From an archaeon (GTDB lineage: Archaea > Thermoproteota > Nitrososphaeria > Nitrososphaerales > Gagatemarchaeaceae): a stretch of DNA of 64,000 bases. The DNA lies in contig JAKAUC010000014.1 of the NCBI GenBank assembly GCA_021827865.1, forward strand, positions 1-64,000. The letters run 5' to 3'. Position numbers and translations under genes: made by a program. Every line of letters starts with the position of its first letter. Position 1 is the first letter of the stretch. The notes below the pieces were generated by a model that saw only the letters and a list, made by a program, of their open reading frames with translations, made no database searches and had not been told where the DNA came from. Shown in pieces: positions 16,793 to 25,127 of this stretch.

Positions 16793-17581
16793 TCACAGCT
16801 TGATCGCTTCGATTACGAGATGGAGTGGGACCTCCAGTAATCCAGGCCCGTCGAGGTCCCCCCCTTCCCGCTCCTTTTCGACGAATTCGTTGGTGGGCTC
16901 CGGCTCTTCCAGGGCGATGATGGCGAGCCCCTTCGAGTGCAGTACTCCGGCATACCATGACAGGGGCCTGTGATAGCTGATGGTGTATCTCTTCGAGCCG
17001 TCCGCCATCCTCCACGGCACGTCCTCGGAGAACCGCTTCCGGTACCCCCTGACCTTTCTGTAGATCAAAGCGTCCCCGCCGAACGCCTTCTCTGCCGCCC
17101 ACCCCGAGTTCGACATGACGTCGAAGCATGGGTGGCAGATGCTGGCCACCAGTTTTCCTCCGTCCCTCAGGACCCTGGCGACCTCCCCCACCGCTCTTTC
17201 CGCGCTCGCGTCTGTCATGTCCATCAGGCTCATGTTGGCGAAGACCAGGTCGAATTCTGAGTCGGGCAATCTCTTCAGGTCGCCGGCGTCGGAGCGGAGA
17301 TACCTGACGCCCGAGCCACGGTCGCGGGCCTTCGCGTTCTTAATCATCCTCGAGGACCCGTCCACCGCAGTCACCCGGGCGTGCTGGGCTGCGAGGCTCC
17401 GAGACAGGTACCCGTTGCCGCACCCTAGGTCCAAGACGTCCTTCCCCCTGCAGTTCCCCACCACACGCAGCAGTCCCGGGTCGATCAGCGTCCTGTGCCA
17501 TAGGTCCCCCGTCTCTCCCTGCTTCCGGTCGTACCAGTCTGAGAGCTCATCCCAGCCGCCCCGGCTCGACGCCTTTGGCAT
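16793..17581 (-). CDS. Class I SAM-dependent methyltransferase
   Basis: The coding part begins at the ATG at 17581 (262 residues). The frame runs further upstream but would then overlap SRP54 and its promoter. Motif I is VLDLGCGNGYLSRSLA (about 46-61), motif II ends in TAVDGS, and motif IV is FDLVFANMSLMDM. After that comes a typical Methyltransf_11/25 region. The N-terminal WDELSDWYDRKQGETGDLWHR lead-in is common in small-molecule methyltransferases of this superfamily. The substrate is unknown. It is divergent from srp54 and co-oriented with the dph6-like gene. Confidence 0.8.
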   Translation of the reverse strand: MPKASSRGGWDELSDWYDRKQGETGDLWHRTLIDPGLLRVVGNCRGKDVLDLGCGNGYLSRSLAAQHARVTAVDGSSRMIKNAKARDRGSGVRYLRSDAGDLKRLPDSEFDLVFANMSLMDMTDASAERAVGEVARVLRDGGKLVASICHPCFDVMSNSGWAAEKAFGGDALIYRKVRGYRKRFSEDVPWRMADGSKRYTISYHRPLSWYAGVLHSKGLAIIALEEPEPTNEFVEKEREGGDLDGPGLLEVPLHLVIEAIKL

Positions 17582-17625
17582 CTGGCACCTGGAAGGACGA
17601 TTGGCTAAAAACTGTCCGCGAATCC

Positions 17626-17633
17626 TATTAAAC
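17626..17633 (+). promoter_or_regulatory. TATA-like box of srp54
   Basis: TATTAAAC lies 31-38 nt before the ATG at 17664 and predicts a leaderless or near-leaderless transcript for srp54 and the genes behind it. Confidence 0.6.
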
Positions 17634-17663
17634 AACCAGAAACGCGGAACTTCCCGAATCGCC

Positions 17664-18986
17664 ATGTTGGACTCGCTCAGAGAAGGCCTCCAGGCGGCGG
17701 TGAAGAAGCTGGTCGGCTCCAACATTATCGATGAGAAGGTCACCAAAGAGTTCGTCCGCGACCTGCAGAGGGCTCTGATACAGTCGGATGTGAACGTCAG
17801 GATCGCCTTGGAAGTCACTGAGAGGGTCCAGAAGAGGGCGCTGGAGGAGAAGCCGCCGGCAGGGGTCACCAAGAAGGACCAGATAGTATCGATACTCTAC
17901 GAAGAGCTCGCCAGGCTCCTCGGCGGGGAAGGCGGGCTGCCTCTCAGCAAGGAGAGGACCAACGTCCTGGTCATGCTCGGCGTGCAGGGGTCAGGGAAGA
18001 CGACGACGACCGCCAAGCTGGCGCGCCTTTACTCGAAGCGCGGGTTCAAGGTGGGGGTGGTGGCCGCGGACACGTTCAGGCCCGGGGCGGTCGCCCAGCT
18101 GAAGACACTCGCCGCGGCTTCTGCAGTCGAAGTCTACAGCGATGAGAAGGAAAAGGACTCGGTGAAGATAGCCAAAGAAGGGAAGAAGCGGCTCGAGGGC
18201 TCTAAGAACCTGATAATCATCGACACCGCAGGTAGGCACAAGGAGGAGAAGGGGCTCCTCCAGGAGATGAAGGATATGGTTGGAAGCGTCAAGCCCGACG
18301 CCACGCTCCTGGTAATCGATGGAACCATAGGCCAACAATGCTACAGCCAGGCCTTGGCATTCCACCAGGCTGCTCCCGTGGGCGGAATAATAGTCACGAA
18401 GCTGGACGGAGCGGCGAAGGGGGGTGGCGCGCTGGCTGCCTCGGCGGCCACCGGAGCGAAGGTCTTCTTCATTGGGACTGGAGAGAGGATAGATGACATA
18501 GAGGAATTCGTCCCGACCAGGTTCGTGGGCAGGCTCCTCGGGATGGGAGACCTGAAGTCGCTCATGGACATGGTGAGGGAGTCGGAGGTGGTGGTGGACG
18601 AGAAGATGACCCAGAGGGTGATGTCGGGTAAGATGACGATGAACGACCTGCTGGTCCAGTTCGAGCAGATGAAGAAGTTCGGCTCGCTCAAGAAGATCCT
18701 GGAGCACATCCCCGGGTTCTCGGGCCAGGTGGACGCCAAGGAGCTCGATAAGGCGGAAGACAGAGTGAAGGTGTATAGGTCCATCATCCAGTCTATGACC
18801 GGGGACGAGAAGAACAACCCTGAGACAATCAACGCGTCCAGGCTCAGGCGCATCGCGAAGGGGTCGGGGCGGAGCGAGAAGGACGTGAGGGAGCTCCTGA
18901 GCAGGTATAAGCAGATGAAGACCCTCGTGAAGACAAGCAAAGGCCGCGAGATGCGCCAGATGATGCGGCGCATGGGTGAAGGATAG
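17664..18986 (+). CDS. srp54: Signal recognition particle GTPase SRP54
   Basis: The 440-residue protein has the N-terminal helical bundle, the G domain and the Met-rich M domain of SRP54, which binds signal sequences and 7S RNA and docks with FtsY. GTPase motifs are GVQGSGKTTTTAKLA (G1), DTFRPGA, DTAGRHKEE (G3) and TKLDGAAKGGGAL (G4 plus closing loop). The M domain carries the RRIAKGSGRSEKDV RNA-binding motif. The start at 17664 fits the family N-terminus (MLDSLREGLQ), although the frame stays open far upstream. The stop overlaps the Pus10 start, so the downstream translation genes are probably cotranscribed. Confidence 0.97.
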   Translation: MLDSLREGLQAAVKKLVGSNIIDEKVTKEFVRDLQRALIQSDVNVRIALEVTERVQKRALEEKPPAGVTKKDQIVSILYEELARLLGGEGGLPLSKERTNVLVMLGVQGSGKTTTTAKLARLYSKRGFKVGVVAADTFRPGAVAQLKTLAAASAVEVYSDEKEKDSVKIAKEGKKRLEGSKNLIIIDTAGRHKEEKGLLQEMKDMVGSVKPDATLLVIDGTIGQQCYSQALAFHQAAPVGGIIVTKLDGAAKGGGALAASAATGAKVFFIGTGERIDDIEEFVPTRFVGRLLGMGDLKSLMDMVRESEVVVDEKMTQRVMSGKMTMNDLLVQFEQMKKFGSLKKILEHIPGFSGQVDAKELDKAEDRVKVYRSIIQSMTGDEKNNPETINASRLRRIAKGSGRSEKDVRELLSRYKQMKTLVKTSKGREMRQMMRRMGEG

Positions 18987-20118
18987 GGTGCCCGGAGCCG
19001 TACCGGCATACAAGCTGTGCCAGTGGTGTTCGGGGAGGCAGGGGGCGGAGGCTCCGCCTTTCGATGTGGTCCCGGGCAGGGAGTGCTTCGTCTGTGGGGG
19101 GGTGCTGGATAGCGTCCCCCAGATGTTCAAGATGGCGGGGCGGAGGCTCCGCCCATACGAGTTCAGGACGTTCTCAGTGGGGGTGACGCTGCCGGTGGGG
19201 GTGCAAGAGAGAGAGGACGAGTTGAGGTCGGCGCTCAAACTGAAAGGGGGCGAGACGATCAAGGTCCAGATGGCCAAGCTGGTCGCCGCCGGGATTTCAG
19301 AGTCCACTGGGAAGAAGGTGGACAAGGCCAGGCCCGACGTCGCCATCCTGTCCGACTTCGGGAGAGGGGACGCCCTGGTCTCATCGAAGCCTGTGTTCTA
19401 CTATGGGAAGTACACGAAGCCGGCGGGAGTCGCCCAACGGAGGGCTCTCTGCGGTGAGTGCCGGGGGGGAGGGTGCTCGGAGTGCAAGGGGACGGGGTTC
19501 AAGGTCGCCCCCAGCGTGGAGGAGGCGCTGAGGACGAAGCTTTTGAGGTTCGCCGGGAGCGACAGGATGGTCTTCACCTGGCTCGGGAGCGAGGACGAAG
19601 ACAGCAGGGTCTTCCCCCCTGGCAGGCCTTTCGTGGTCGAGGTAAAAGGCCCGAAGAAGAGGCAGTTCCCCAGGAAGTTCGGCGCCCGGGTAGGGGGCGG
19701 CCTGGTAGCCGTGTCCTCGGGGAGGATGCTCCCGTCGAAGCCCGTGAGGATACCCTCCTTCCGGTTCAAGACTACCATCAGAGCGACCGCGGCTTCCAAG
19801 GTCCAGCCGGAGGGGATCTCAGAGCTGCACGCCAGGTTCCGCAGGGCCACCGTCACGTTCGAGAGGCCCAACAACAGACCTGCGGTCAAGATGGTGTACA
19901 GCGTCAGAGCAAGGGCTCGGGGGAGGGCCCTCGTGATAGACGCCGAACTGGATGGGGGGCTCCCGGTGAAGCGGTTCGTGAGCGGGGAACTCGTCTCACC
20001 TTCGGTGACGGAAGTCTTAAAAACTGAAGTCGGTTGCCGCAGTTTCGATATCTGTAAGGTCAGAGAGATAGGAGCATTCGAGTTTGGCGAAATCGCACGG
20101 GATGAGGAGAAGAACTAG
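18976..20118 (+). CDS. pus10: tRNA pseudouridine synthase Pus10
   Basis: This archaeal enzyme makes pseudouridine 54 and 55 in the tRNA T loop. The 380-residue protein has an N-terminal zinc-binding THUMP-related region (Cys15, Cys18, Cys37, Cys40) and an unusual Cys-rich loop CGECRGGGCSEC around residue 156-167. The catalytic domain has GSEDEDSRVFPPGRPF, which contains the active-site Asp. The GTG start overlaps the SRP54 stop by 11 nt. Its 3' end overlaps the L21e gene, as in many archaea. Length is slightly short for the family but complete. Confidence 0.9.
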   Translation: MKDRVPGAVPAYKLCQWCSGRQGAEAPPFDVVPGRECFVCGGVLDSVPQMFKMAGRRLRPYEFRTFSVGVTLPVGVQEREDELRSALKLKGGETIKVQMAKLVAAGISESTGKKVDKARPDVAILSDFGRGDALVSSKPVFYYGKYTKPAGVAQRRALCGECRGGGCSECKGTGFKVAPSVEEALRTKLLRFAGSDRMVFTWLGSEDEDSRVFPPGRPFVVEVKGPKKRQFPRKFGARVGGGLVAVSSGRMLPSKPVRIPSFRFKTTIRATAASKVQPEGISELHARFRRATVTFERPNNRPAVKMVYSVRARARGRALVIDAELDGGLPVKRFVSGELVSPSVTEVLKTEVGCRSFDICKVREIGAFEFGEIARDEEKN

Positions 20119-20368
20119 GTCGCTTCTGAGGTCTTCGGCCAAGAAGGGCCTGAGCAGCCTACTCGTAGAGTACGCTCCCGAAGACAAGGTAGTCATCAAG
20201 ATTGACCCCACCCAGGTGAAAGGGATGCCCCACAGGAGGTTCAATGGCCTGGTGGGGACGGTGACCGAGGTCGACAGGAGAGCGGTGACAGTGGACGTCA
20301 AGGTAGGGGACAAGGTAAAGAAGCTCATCGCGAGGAAAGAGCACCTCGTGAAGATGGGGGGGAGCTGA
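20084..20368 (+). CDS. rpl21e: Ribosomal protein L21e
   Basis: The 94-residue protein is a typical archaeal large-subunit L21e: basic N-terminus (MAKSHGMRRRTRSLL), an SH3-like core, and the conserved MPHRRFNGLVGTV motif. The start codon is TTG, which homology fixes because the family N-terminus begins exactly there. It overlaps the Pus10 stop by 35 nt and the RpoF start by 1 nt. Confidence 0.95.
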   Translation: MAKSHGMRRRTRSLLRSSAKKGLSSLLVEYAPEDKVVIKIDPTQVKGMPHRRFNGLVGTVTEVDRRAVTVDVKVGDKVKKLIARKEHLVKMGGS

Positions 20369-20694
20369 TGTCAGAGAAGCCGCAGAAGAGGCTGCTTTCT
20401 ATCCCCGAGGCCAACCAGATCCTCGCGAAGATAGACATGGAGAAGGCTGACCAGATACAGAAGAGGACATTAGACTATACCACGAAGTTCTCGAAGGCAG
20501 AGCCGGATGCCGCGAAGAAGCTCAGGAAGCAGCTAGAAGAGGAGACCGGACTGAGCGCGGAAGAGGCAGTGGAGCTGGTGAACATCTCGCCGAAGTCTGT
20601 GGAGGAACTGAGGACGTTCACGTCCGGTTGGCGGAAGCTGCTCTCCACCGAGACCCTCGAGAAGATTCTGAAGATTCTACACTCAAAGGCATAG
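20368..20694 (+). CDS. rpoF: RNA polymerase subunit F (Rpb4 homologue)
   Basis: The 108-residue protein matches archaeal RpoF, which with RpoE forms the RNA polymerase stalk. The HRDC-like helical core is visible in the C-terminal half (AVELVNISPKSVEELRTF). The ATG overlaps the last base of the L21e stop codon. The order L21e-RpoF-DUF655-KsgA is a known conserved archaeal neighbourhood and supports the call. Confidence 0.92.
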   Translation: MSEKPQKRLLSIPEANQILAKIDMEKADQIQKRTLDYTTKFSKAEPDAAKKLRKQLEEETGLSAEEAVELVNISPKSVEELRTFTSGWRKLLSTETLEKILKILHSKA

Positions 20695-20756
20695 ACGGGG
20701 CAGCGTTAATTAACAAGGCGACCGTCTGACCTACCGGGGGAGCGCTGGAGAAGACC

Positions 20757-20804
20757 ATGAAGTTCATTGTTCTCTACTGCACCGCGGAGCCCCCCACGCT
20801 CTAG
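20757..20804 (+). other. Possible 15-codon leader ORF upstream of the DUF655 gene
   Basis: A TATA-like GTTAATTAAC stretch at 20704-20713 is followed by a short ATG frame (MKFIVLYCTAEPPTL, stop TAG). It ends about 30 nt before the DUF655 start, in a 142-nt gap inside an otherwise tight operon. It might be a leader peptide or noise; nothing else supports it. Confidence 0.25.
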
Positions 20805-20836
20805 GGCATTCAGAAGGGGTGTGGCGCCGGGATATG

Positions 20837-21391
20837 ATGCCTGCGGACAAGAAGTACGAAGAGTTCGCATTTGTGCTGGGCTTCATGCCAAGGGGGAAGT
20901 CGGTGGTCATCAAGGGGAGGGAGGGTCCCATGGTGGAGGCCATCGGAGAGGACAGGCTGACATTGCTGGAACTCCTGGCCATGGAGAACCAAGACTTCGA
21001 GGCGGGGGAAAAGGTGAAGATAGGGAAGGAGGGGAGGGAGAAGATAGTCAGCGTCCTCGGGAAGCTCACCTACGAGGAGCTCTCGTCGGAGGCCAAGACC
21101 TCGCTCCCTGTCGTGGTGGAGGGCTTAGTGAAGGAGAACGAGAAGAAGTACGTCACCTACTTCAACGACCTGCAGCCGCTCACCCCGAGACTTCATGGGC
21201 TTGAGCTCATCCCAGGGATTGGCAAGACGTTCATGAAGGAGATAGTCGCGATGAGGGACAGGCAGCCATTCACCAGCTTCGACGACGTCCAGACCAGGGT
21301 GGGGCTGCGGGACCCAGCGAAGATGATCGCGAAGAGGATCGTCGAGGAACTTGCCGGGGACTCCAGGGTCAGCGTCTTCGTAAAGAAGTAG
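20837..21391 (+). CDS. DUF655 protein, predicted nucleic-acid-binding (helix-hairpin-helix)
   Basis: The protein belongs to archaeal DUF655, whose gene sits between rpoF and ksgA in many archaea. The N-terminal half is an OB-like beta domain (EEFAFVLGFMPRGKSVVIKGREGP). The C-terminal half has a helix-hairpin-helix motif (LELIPGIGKTFMKEIVA) and a second repeat (RVGLRDPAKMIAKRIVEEL). The GTG at 20819 and ATGs at 20834 and 20837 are all possible starts; MPADKKYEEFAF at 20837 fits family length. The ksgA ATG follows its stop immediately with no gap. The context suggests a role in rRNA maturation or ribosome assembly. Confidence 0.85.
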   Translation: MPADKKYEEFAFVLGFMPRGKSVVIKGREGPMVEAIGEDRLTLLELLAMENQDFEAGEKVKIGKEGREKIVSVLGKLTYEELSSEAKTSLPVVVEGLVKENEKKYVTYFNDLQPLTPRLHGLELIPGIGKTFMKEIVAMRDRQPFTSFDDVQTRVGLRDPAKMIAKRIVEELAGDSRVSVFVKK

Positions 21392-22090
21392 ATGAAACGG
21401 CACAGGCTCGGCCAGCACTATCTCGTCGACGAGGGGGTGGTCATGAGGATGGTCGAATCTGCGGGGATCAGCCGAGGGGACCGGGTGCTCGAGATTGGCA
21501 CCGGAAAGGGGGCGATCACTCGCCTGCTGGCGGACAGGGGAGCATCCCTGCTGGCTTTCGAGGTGGACAGGGAGAACTTTGACGAGACGTCAAGGGTGGT
21601 CGAGGGGAAGGGGGTGGAAATCCGCCTAGGGGACGCGTTCGCTGAGAAACCAGAGTTCGACGTGCTGGTCGCCAGCCTCCCCTACTCTGAGTCCTCGTCT
21701 TTCATCGGATGGCTGTGCACCTTGGAGTTCGAAAGGGCCGTTGTGATGTTGCAGGACGATTTCGTCATGAAGATTGTAGCCCCGCCAGGGAACAGGGACT
21801 ACAAGGGGGTCTCGGCCCTGGCGCAGGTCGCGTTCGAAGTCAAGGTGCTGGAGCGCGTGGGGAGCGGAGCGTTCTCGCCACGGCCGAAGGTTGGGTCGGC
21901 GGTGGTGTCCATCGTCCCACGGCGCAGGCTCTCGGAGATAGAGGTCGCGAGGATAGTCCGCCTCTTCACCCTTAGGAGGAGGCAGGTGGACTCGGCCCTG
22001 GCAGAACTGGGGATGAAGGGGAGCGGTCACGGTCGGAGGAGGGTCTATTCGCTCTCCCCCGATGAGGTCTTTGAGATCTGCAGGGAGTGA
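21392..22090 (+). CDS. ksgA: 16S rRNA dimethyladenosine transferase KsgA/Dim1
   Basis: The 232-residue protein dimethylates two adjacent adenosines near the 16S rRNA 3' end. It has the N-terminal RLGQHYLVDEGVV, motif I VLEIGTGKGAITRLL (33-47), and the conserved SALAQVAFEV and FSPRPKVGSAVV blocks. The motif IV tetrapeptide, usually NLPY, reads SLPY (95-98), so the Asn that contacts the adenine amino group is Ser. The C-terminal domain is shorter than in bacteria, as usual in archaea. It starts directly at the DUF655 stop. Confidence 0.92.
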   Translation: MKRHRLGQHYLVDEGVVMRMVESAGISRGDRVLEIGTGKGAITRLLADRGASLLAFEVDRENFDETSRVVEGKGVEIRLGDAFAEKPEFDVLVASLPYSESSSFIGWLCTLEFERAVVMLQDDFVMKIVAPPGNRDYKGVSALAQVAFEVKVLERVGSGAFSPRPKVGSAVVSIVPRRRLSEIEVARIVRLFTLRRRQVDSALAELGMKGSGHGRRRVYSLSPDEVFEICRE

Positions 22091-22120
22091 GGGCTTTATT
22101 CCCCGCCGAGAGGGCGATCG

Positions 22121-22840
22121 TTGTTGCTCCCCGCAGGCGTTTCTGTCACACTGGTCGAGCCAAGGGGCCCGGTCAACGTGGGCCACGTGGCCAGGCTCGC
22201 ACAGAACTTCGGCGTCGAGAAGCTGTACCTAGTCGCCCCCAAGGCGGACCTTTCGGTGGCCGCGATCTATGCCTCCCACGCTTCCGATGTCCTCGATAGG
22301 GCTGTGGTGACCACCTTCGAGAAGGTGAGGGAAGAGAACGAGCTGCTGGTGGCGACCACCGCGGTGAGGGCCTCGAAGAAGTCCAATGTCATCCGCAGGA
22401 TGGCGAGCCCAGACAGGCTTCATGCCATGCTCTCGTCCGCCCACACCTCATCTCTGGTCTTCGGGAGGGACACGACCGGACTGACCAACGAGGAGATCAG
22501 GATGTGCGATGTGACGACCACCATCGACACCGGGCGGGAGTACAGATCGCTCAACATCGGCCATGCCGCCGCCATAGTGCTCTACCTTGCTTCACGAGGA
22601 GCTGCGAAGGGGCGCATGCCCCAGGGCCGCAGGGCGAGGGAAGTGTTCGCTAAGAGCCTCTCGGAGCTCGCTGCGGCGTCGAAGGTACCGAAGCACAAGG
22701 CAGGGAGCATGATGGAAGTGGGGAAGAGGATCGCCGCGACGTCCAGTATGACCGACGCACAGCTCAACGTCCTATCTGGCGTCATCAGGAAGGCCGTGGC
22801 TGCAATCGAAACGTCTCAGGACCGCGGCTCGAAGACATAG
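22121..22840 (+). CDS. trmJ: TrmJ-like SPOUT tRNA 2'-O-methyltransferase
   Basis: The 239-residue protein has the SPOUT/SpoU trefoil-knot motifs: VEPRGPVNVGHVARLAQNFG (motif 1), LVFGRDTTGLTNEEI (motif 2) and YRSLNIGHAAAIVLY (motif 3). This fits TrmJ, which methylates tRNA position 32 (Cm/Um). A C-terminal helical extension completes it. The start is TTG. A GGCTTTATTCC box 25-30 nt upstream suggests its own leaderless transcript. Its 3' end overlaps the convergent Trm-G10-like gene by 25 nt. Confidence 0.88.
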   Translation: MLLPAGVSVTLVEPRGPVNVGHVARLAQNFGVEKLYLVAPKADLSVAAIYASHASDVLDRAVVTTFEKVREENELLVATTAVRASKKSNVIRRMASPDRLHAMLSSAHTSSLVFGRDTTGLTNEEIRMCDVTTTIDTGREYRSLNIGHAAAIVLYLASRGAAKGRMPQGRRAREVFAKSLSELAAASKVPKHKAGSMMEVGKRIAATSSMTDAQLNVLSGVIRKAVAAIETSQDRGSKT

Positions 22841-23997
22841 ACCGCCCTCTTCACCCACCGGGTGCTCTCGAACGACAGCCTCACCGGATATTCGAAGCCG
22901 ATGGGGCCGGGCTGGTGCAGACGTAGCCCCAGCCTTCTGCCGTCCAGCGTGAGCGTGACCTCGTCTCCATCCATGGTCTCGACGACGGGAACCACCACGA
23001 CAATCCTCCCGTCGGGACGTATGGAGTCGGCCATGGAAGAGAGGGCGTCATTGTAGACTTCCGCCGGTCCGTGAATCATCGCCTCAGCGGTGGAGGTCTT
23101 CGGCCTGGCGTTCAGGCTCGGCAGGAGGAGCGGCTCGGTGACGATGGCGTCAACCTTCGTCCCCCTGAGCATCCTCGGGAGCTCCCTGGCGTCCCCTTTC
23201 CTGACGTCGAACCCTCTGTCCGTGACTCCGCCGACCGTCCAGCGCAGGTTCTCCCGCGACTCCTGGACACGGCTCGCCTTCGAGTCGAGCCCCAGGCACC
23301 TAAGAGACCTCTTGAGAGCCTCCGAGAGTATGGTCCCCGAGCCGCAGAAGGGGTCGAGGATGGTCTGGCCGGGCCTCAGACCCGCCAGGTTCAGCAGCGT
23401 CCGGGCAAGGCGCGGCGACAGGGCAATCTCCGGCCTGGGGATGGGCCTCTGCGTCCCGCTCCGGCGCATGGAAGCGGAGTCAGGGACCCAGACCGTCGGG
23501 CCCAGGGCGAACCCGCCATGGTAAGGGAAGGCGACGACGTCGAGGGCCCCCCTGGTCAAGATTTGCTCCGAGAGGAGCTCGTTGCCCTTCGGCCTAAGGA
23601 GCCTTACCTTCCTGAGTCCCCGGCCCCGGAGCTCGTCGAGTGTAGACCTGACCAGCTCCTCGTAGTCGTCCTCCCCGACCCCGTAGGCGCTGAGGGAGAT
23701 GTTCGACTTCTCTTCCAGATATGTAGTCATGAGCTCGGCCAAGGAGCCTTGGTCCCCCGACGGCGAGTCCAAGACTTGAGTCACGGGTGCGCATTTGTGC
23801 ACGCCCGAAAGGTCCCGGATCTGACCGGGGTCGAGGCGGGTCGCATTGAAGACAGAGACACGCTCAGTAGGTGCTTCGGCGCGCCCCACTGAGCCTTCAA
23901 GCACAGAGCAGACCTCGAGGACGGAGAGCTTCCCGAAGGCGAGGACCATGGCGACGTCCCCGGATTCCAAGAGGGAGTCCGGAAGCAGGAAGGGCAT
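22816..23997 (-). CDS. THUMP-type RNA guanine-N2 methyltransferase (Trm-G10/Trm11-like)
   Basis: The 393-residue protein has a poorly conserved N-terminal THUMP-like half and a C-terminal methyltransferase half. The latter has motif I ILDPFCGSGTILSEAL (about 218-233). The catalytic tetrad region reads VTEPLLLPSL where related enzymes have DPPY or TEPYLGP. This is the COG1041 family, which methylates G10 of tRNA. The Tyr of the tetrad is replaced by Leu, so activity is not certain. A CCTTAATAC box at 24020-24028 on this strand is 23-31 nt upstream of the ATG. Confidence 0.8.
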   Translation of the reverse strand: MPFLLPDSLLESGDVAMVLAFGKLSVLEVCSVLEGSVGRAEAPTERVSVFNATRLDPGQIRDLSGVHKCAPVTQVLDSPSGDQGSLAELMTTYLEEKSNISLSAYGVGEDDYEELVRSTLDELRGRGLRKVRLLRPKGNELLSEQILTRGALDVVAFPYHGGFALGPTVWVPDSASMRRSGTQRPIPRPEIALSPRLARTLLNLAGLRPGQTILDPFCGSGTILSEALKRSLRCLGLDSKASRVQESRENLRWTVGGVTDRGFDVRKGDARELPRMLRGTKVDAIVTEPLLLPSLNARPKTSTAEAMIHGPAEVYNDALSSMADSIRPDGRIVVVVPVVETMDGDEVTLTLDGRRLGLRLHQPGPIGFEYPVRLSFESTRWVKRAVYVFEPRS

Positions 23998-24360
23998 CTG
24001 CCCCCACTATCAGCGGTGCCGTATTAAGGGTGGACAGGAGGTCGCGTCAGGAAAAGCCGATTGGATGGCGGTCCTCGGGGTAGCCTAGAGGGCATTGCAC
24101 TGGGGCGAGCTGGCACAGTGCCACGATGTGATCTATTCGAAGGGATAGAGGGGGTCGCGCCTCTCGCTCGGGGCGATAGTAGGTTGCAGGCTGACCCGGG
24201 GAGGGCCCTTCTCGACGTCGGGGCGAAGGAAAGATAGAGCCTTGCACTTGGTTTTCAAGAGAAAACGAACCCCGACGCAGAGGTTTCAGCTGTCTCGGCC
24301 TCCAACGTGGTTGAAGCTTAATTAGGGGTCAGGGGGCGCGGTCATAAAAGGTAACCAAAC
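23998..24360 (+). other. Divergent intergenic region (Trm-G10-like gene and rpl10e)
   Basis: No gene is visible. The left end carries the Trm-G10-like promoter box. On the right a CTTAATTAG box at 24316-24324 would start the rpl10e transcript about 16 nt before its ATG. The 290 bases between hold no recognisable element. Confidence 0.45.
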
Positions 24361-24888
24361 ATGCATGGGAAGAACTATCGGGTCATCCGAGGGATGGCCT
24401 ACACGTCGAAGAAGTTCGCCCCGGGGGCGCCGAACCCGAAGGTGGCGCGCTTCACCACCGGCAAGAGCAGGACCGACTATGATTTCATTTTCAAGCTTGT
24501 CTCAGATGGCAGGGTCCAGATCAGGCACAACGCCCTCGAGGCCGCCAGGGTCGCGGCCAGCAAGAAGGTAGCCCTGCTCGGAGAGGAGAACTTCCTGCTC
24601 AGGGTTGTGACATACCCACACTTGATACTCCGCGAGAACAAGATGATCGCCACGGCTGGGGCGGACCGCCTTCAGGAGGGCATGCGCAAAGCGTTCGGGA
24701 AGCCCATCGGGCTGGCTGCGCGGGTCGCGATTGGAAGCGTCGTGCTCGAGTTGAGCGTGAAGTCAGAGAACTACGAGAAGGGGAAGGAGGCCATGTGGGC
24801 CGCCGGCACGAAGCTACCTATGAAGACGCATGTAGAGATCGTCCAGTTGAGTAAGCCTGTGGCAGCCGAGCCCCAGGCCGCAGCGTAA
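24361..24888 (+). CDS. rpl10e: Ribosomal protein L10e (uL16 family)
   Basis: The 175-residue protein matches archaeal L10e/uL16, which lines the tRNA corridor of the 50S subunit. Features are the N-terminal NYRVIRGMAYT, the conserved QIRHNALEAARVAASK helix, the hairpin loop RVVTYPHLILRENKM, and GMRKAFGKPIGLAARV. Length and termini are normal. It is flanked by non-coding DNA on both sides, so it is likely monocistronic. Confidence 0.96.
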   Translation: MHGKNYRVIRGMAYTSKKFAPGAPNPKVARFTTGKSRTDYDFIFKLVSDGRVQIRHNALEAARVAASKKVALLGEENFLLRVVTYPHLILRENKMIATAGADRLQEGMRKAFGKPIGLAARVAIGSVVLELSVKSENYEKGKEAMWAAGTKLPMKTHVEIVQLSKPVAAEPQAAA

Positions 24889-25127
24889 AGCCCCTGCTCT
24901 ACAGCGCCCCGCGGGAAGCACTCAGTTGTGTTGTATGCGTCGATGCCGATGAGAACTCTCGGCCTCAAGGCTTGCTTTGGAGTCCCCGCGTCAGTGTCCC
25001 GGATGGTCGCCCCCCACGTGTGAGTTCGCCACCCCACTGGCCTAAGCGACTGCAAGGTAAGACCCCGCGCTTGGCACTCGGACGGCGTGTGCGAGCAACT
25101 AGAGGACGATGGGACCCGCCTGAGAGG

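Noticed and set aside
17582-17872. N-terminal 97-codon extension of the methyltransferase gene
   Set aside because: It runs antisense through SRP54 and its promoter; the ATG at 17581 starts the recognisable protein.
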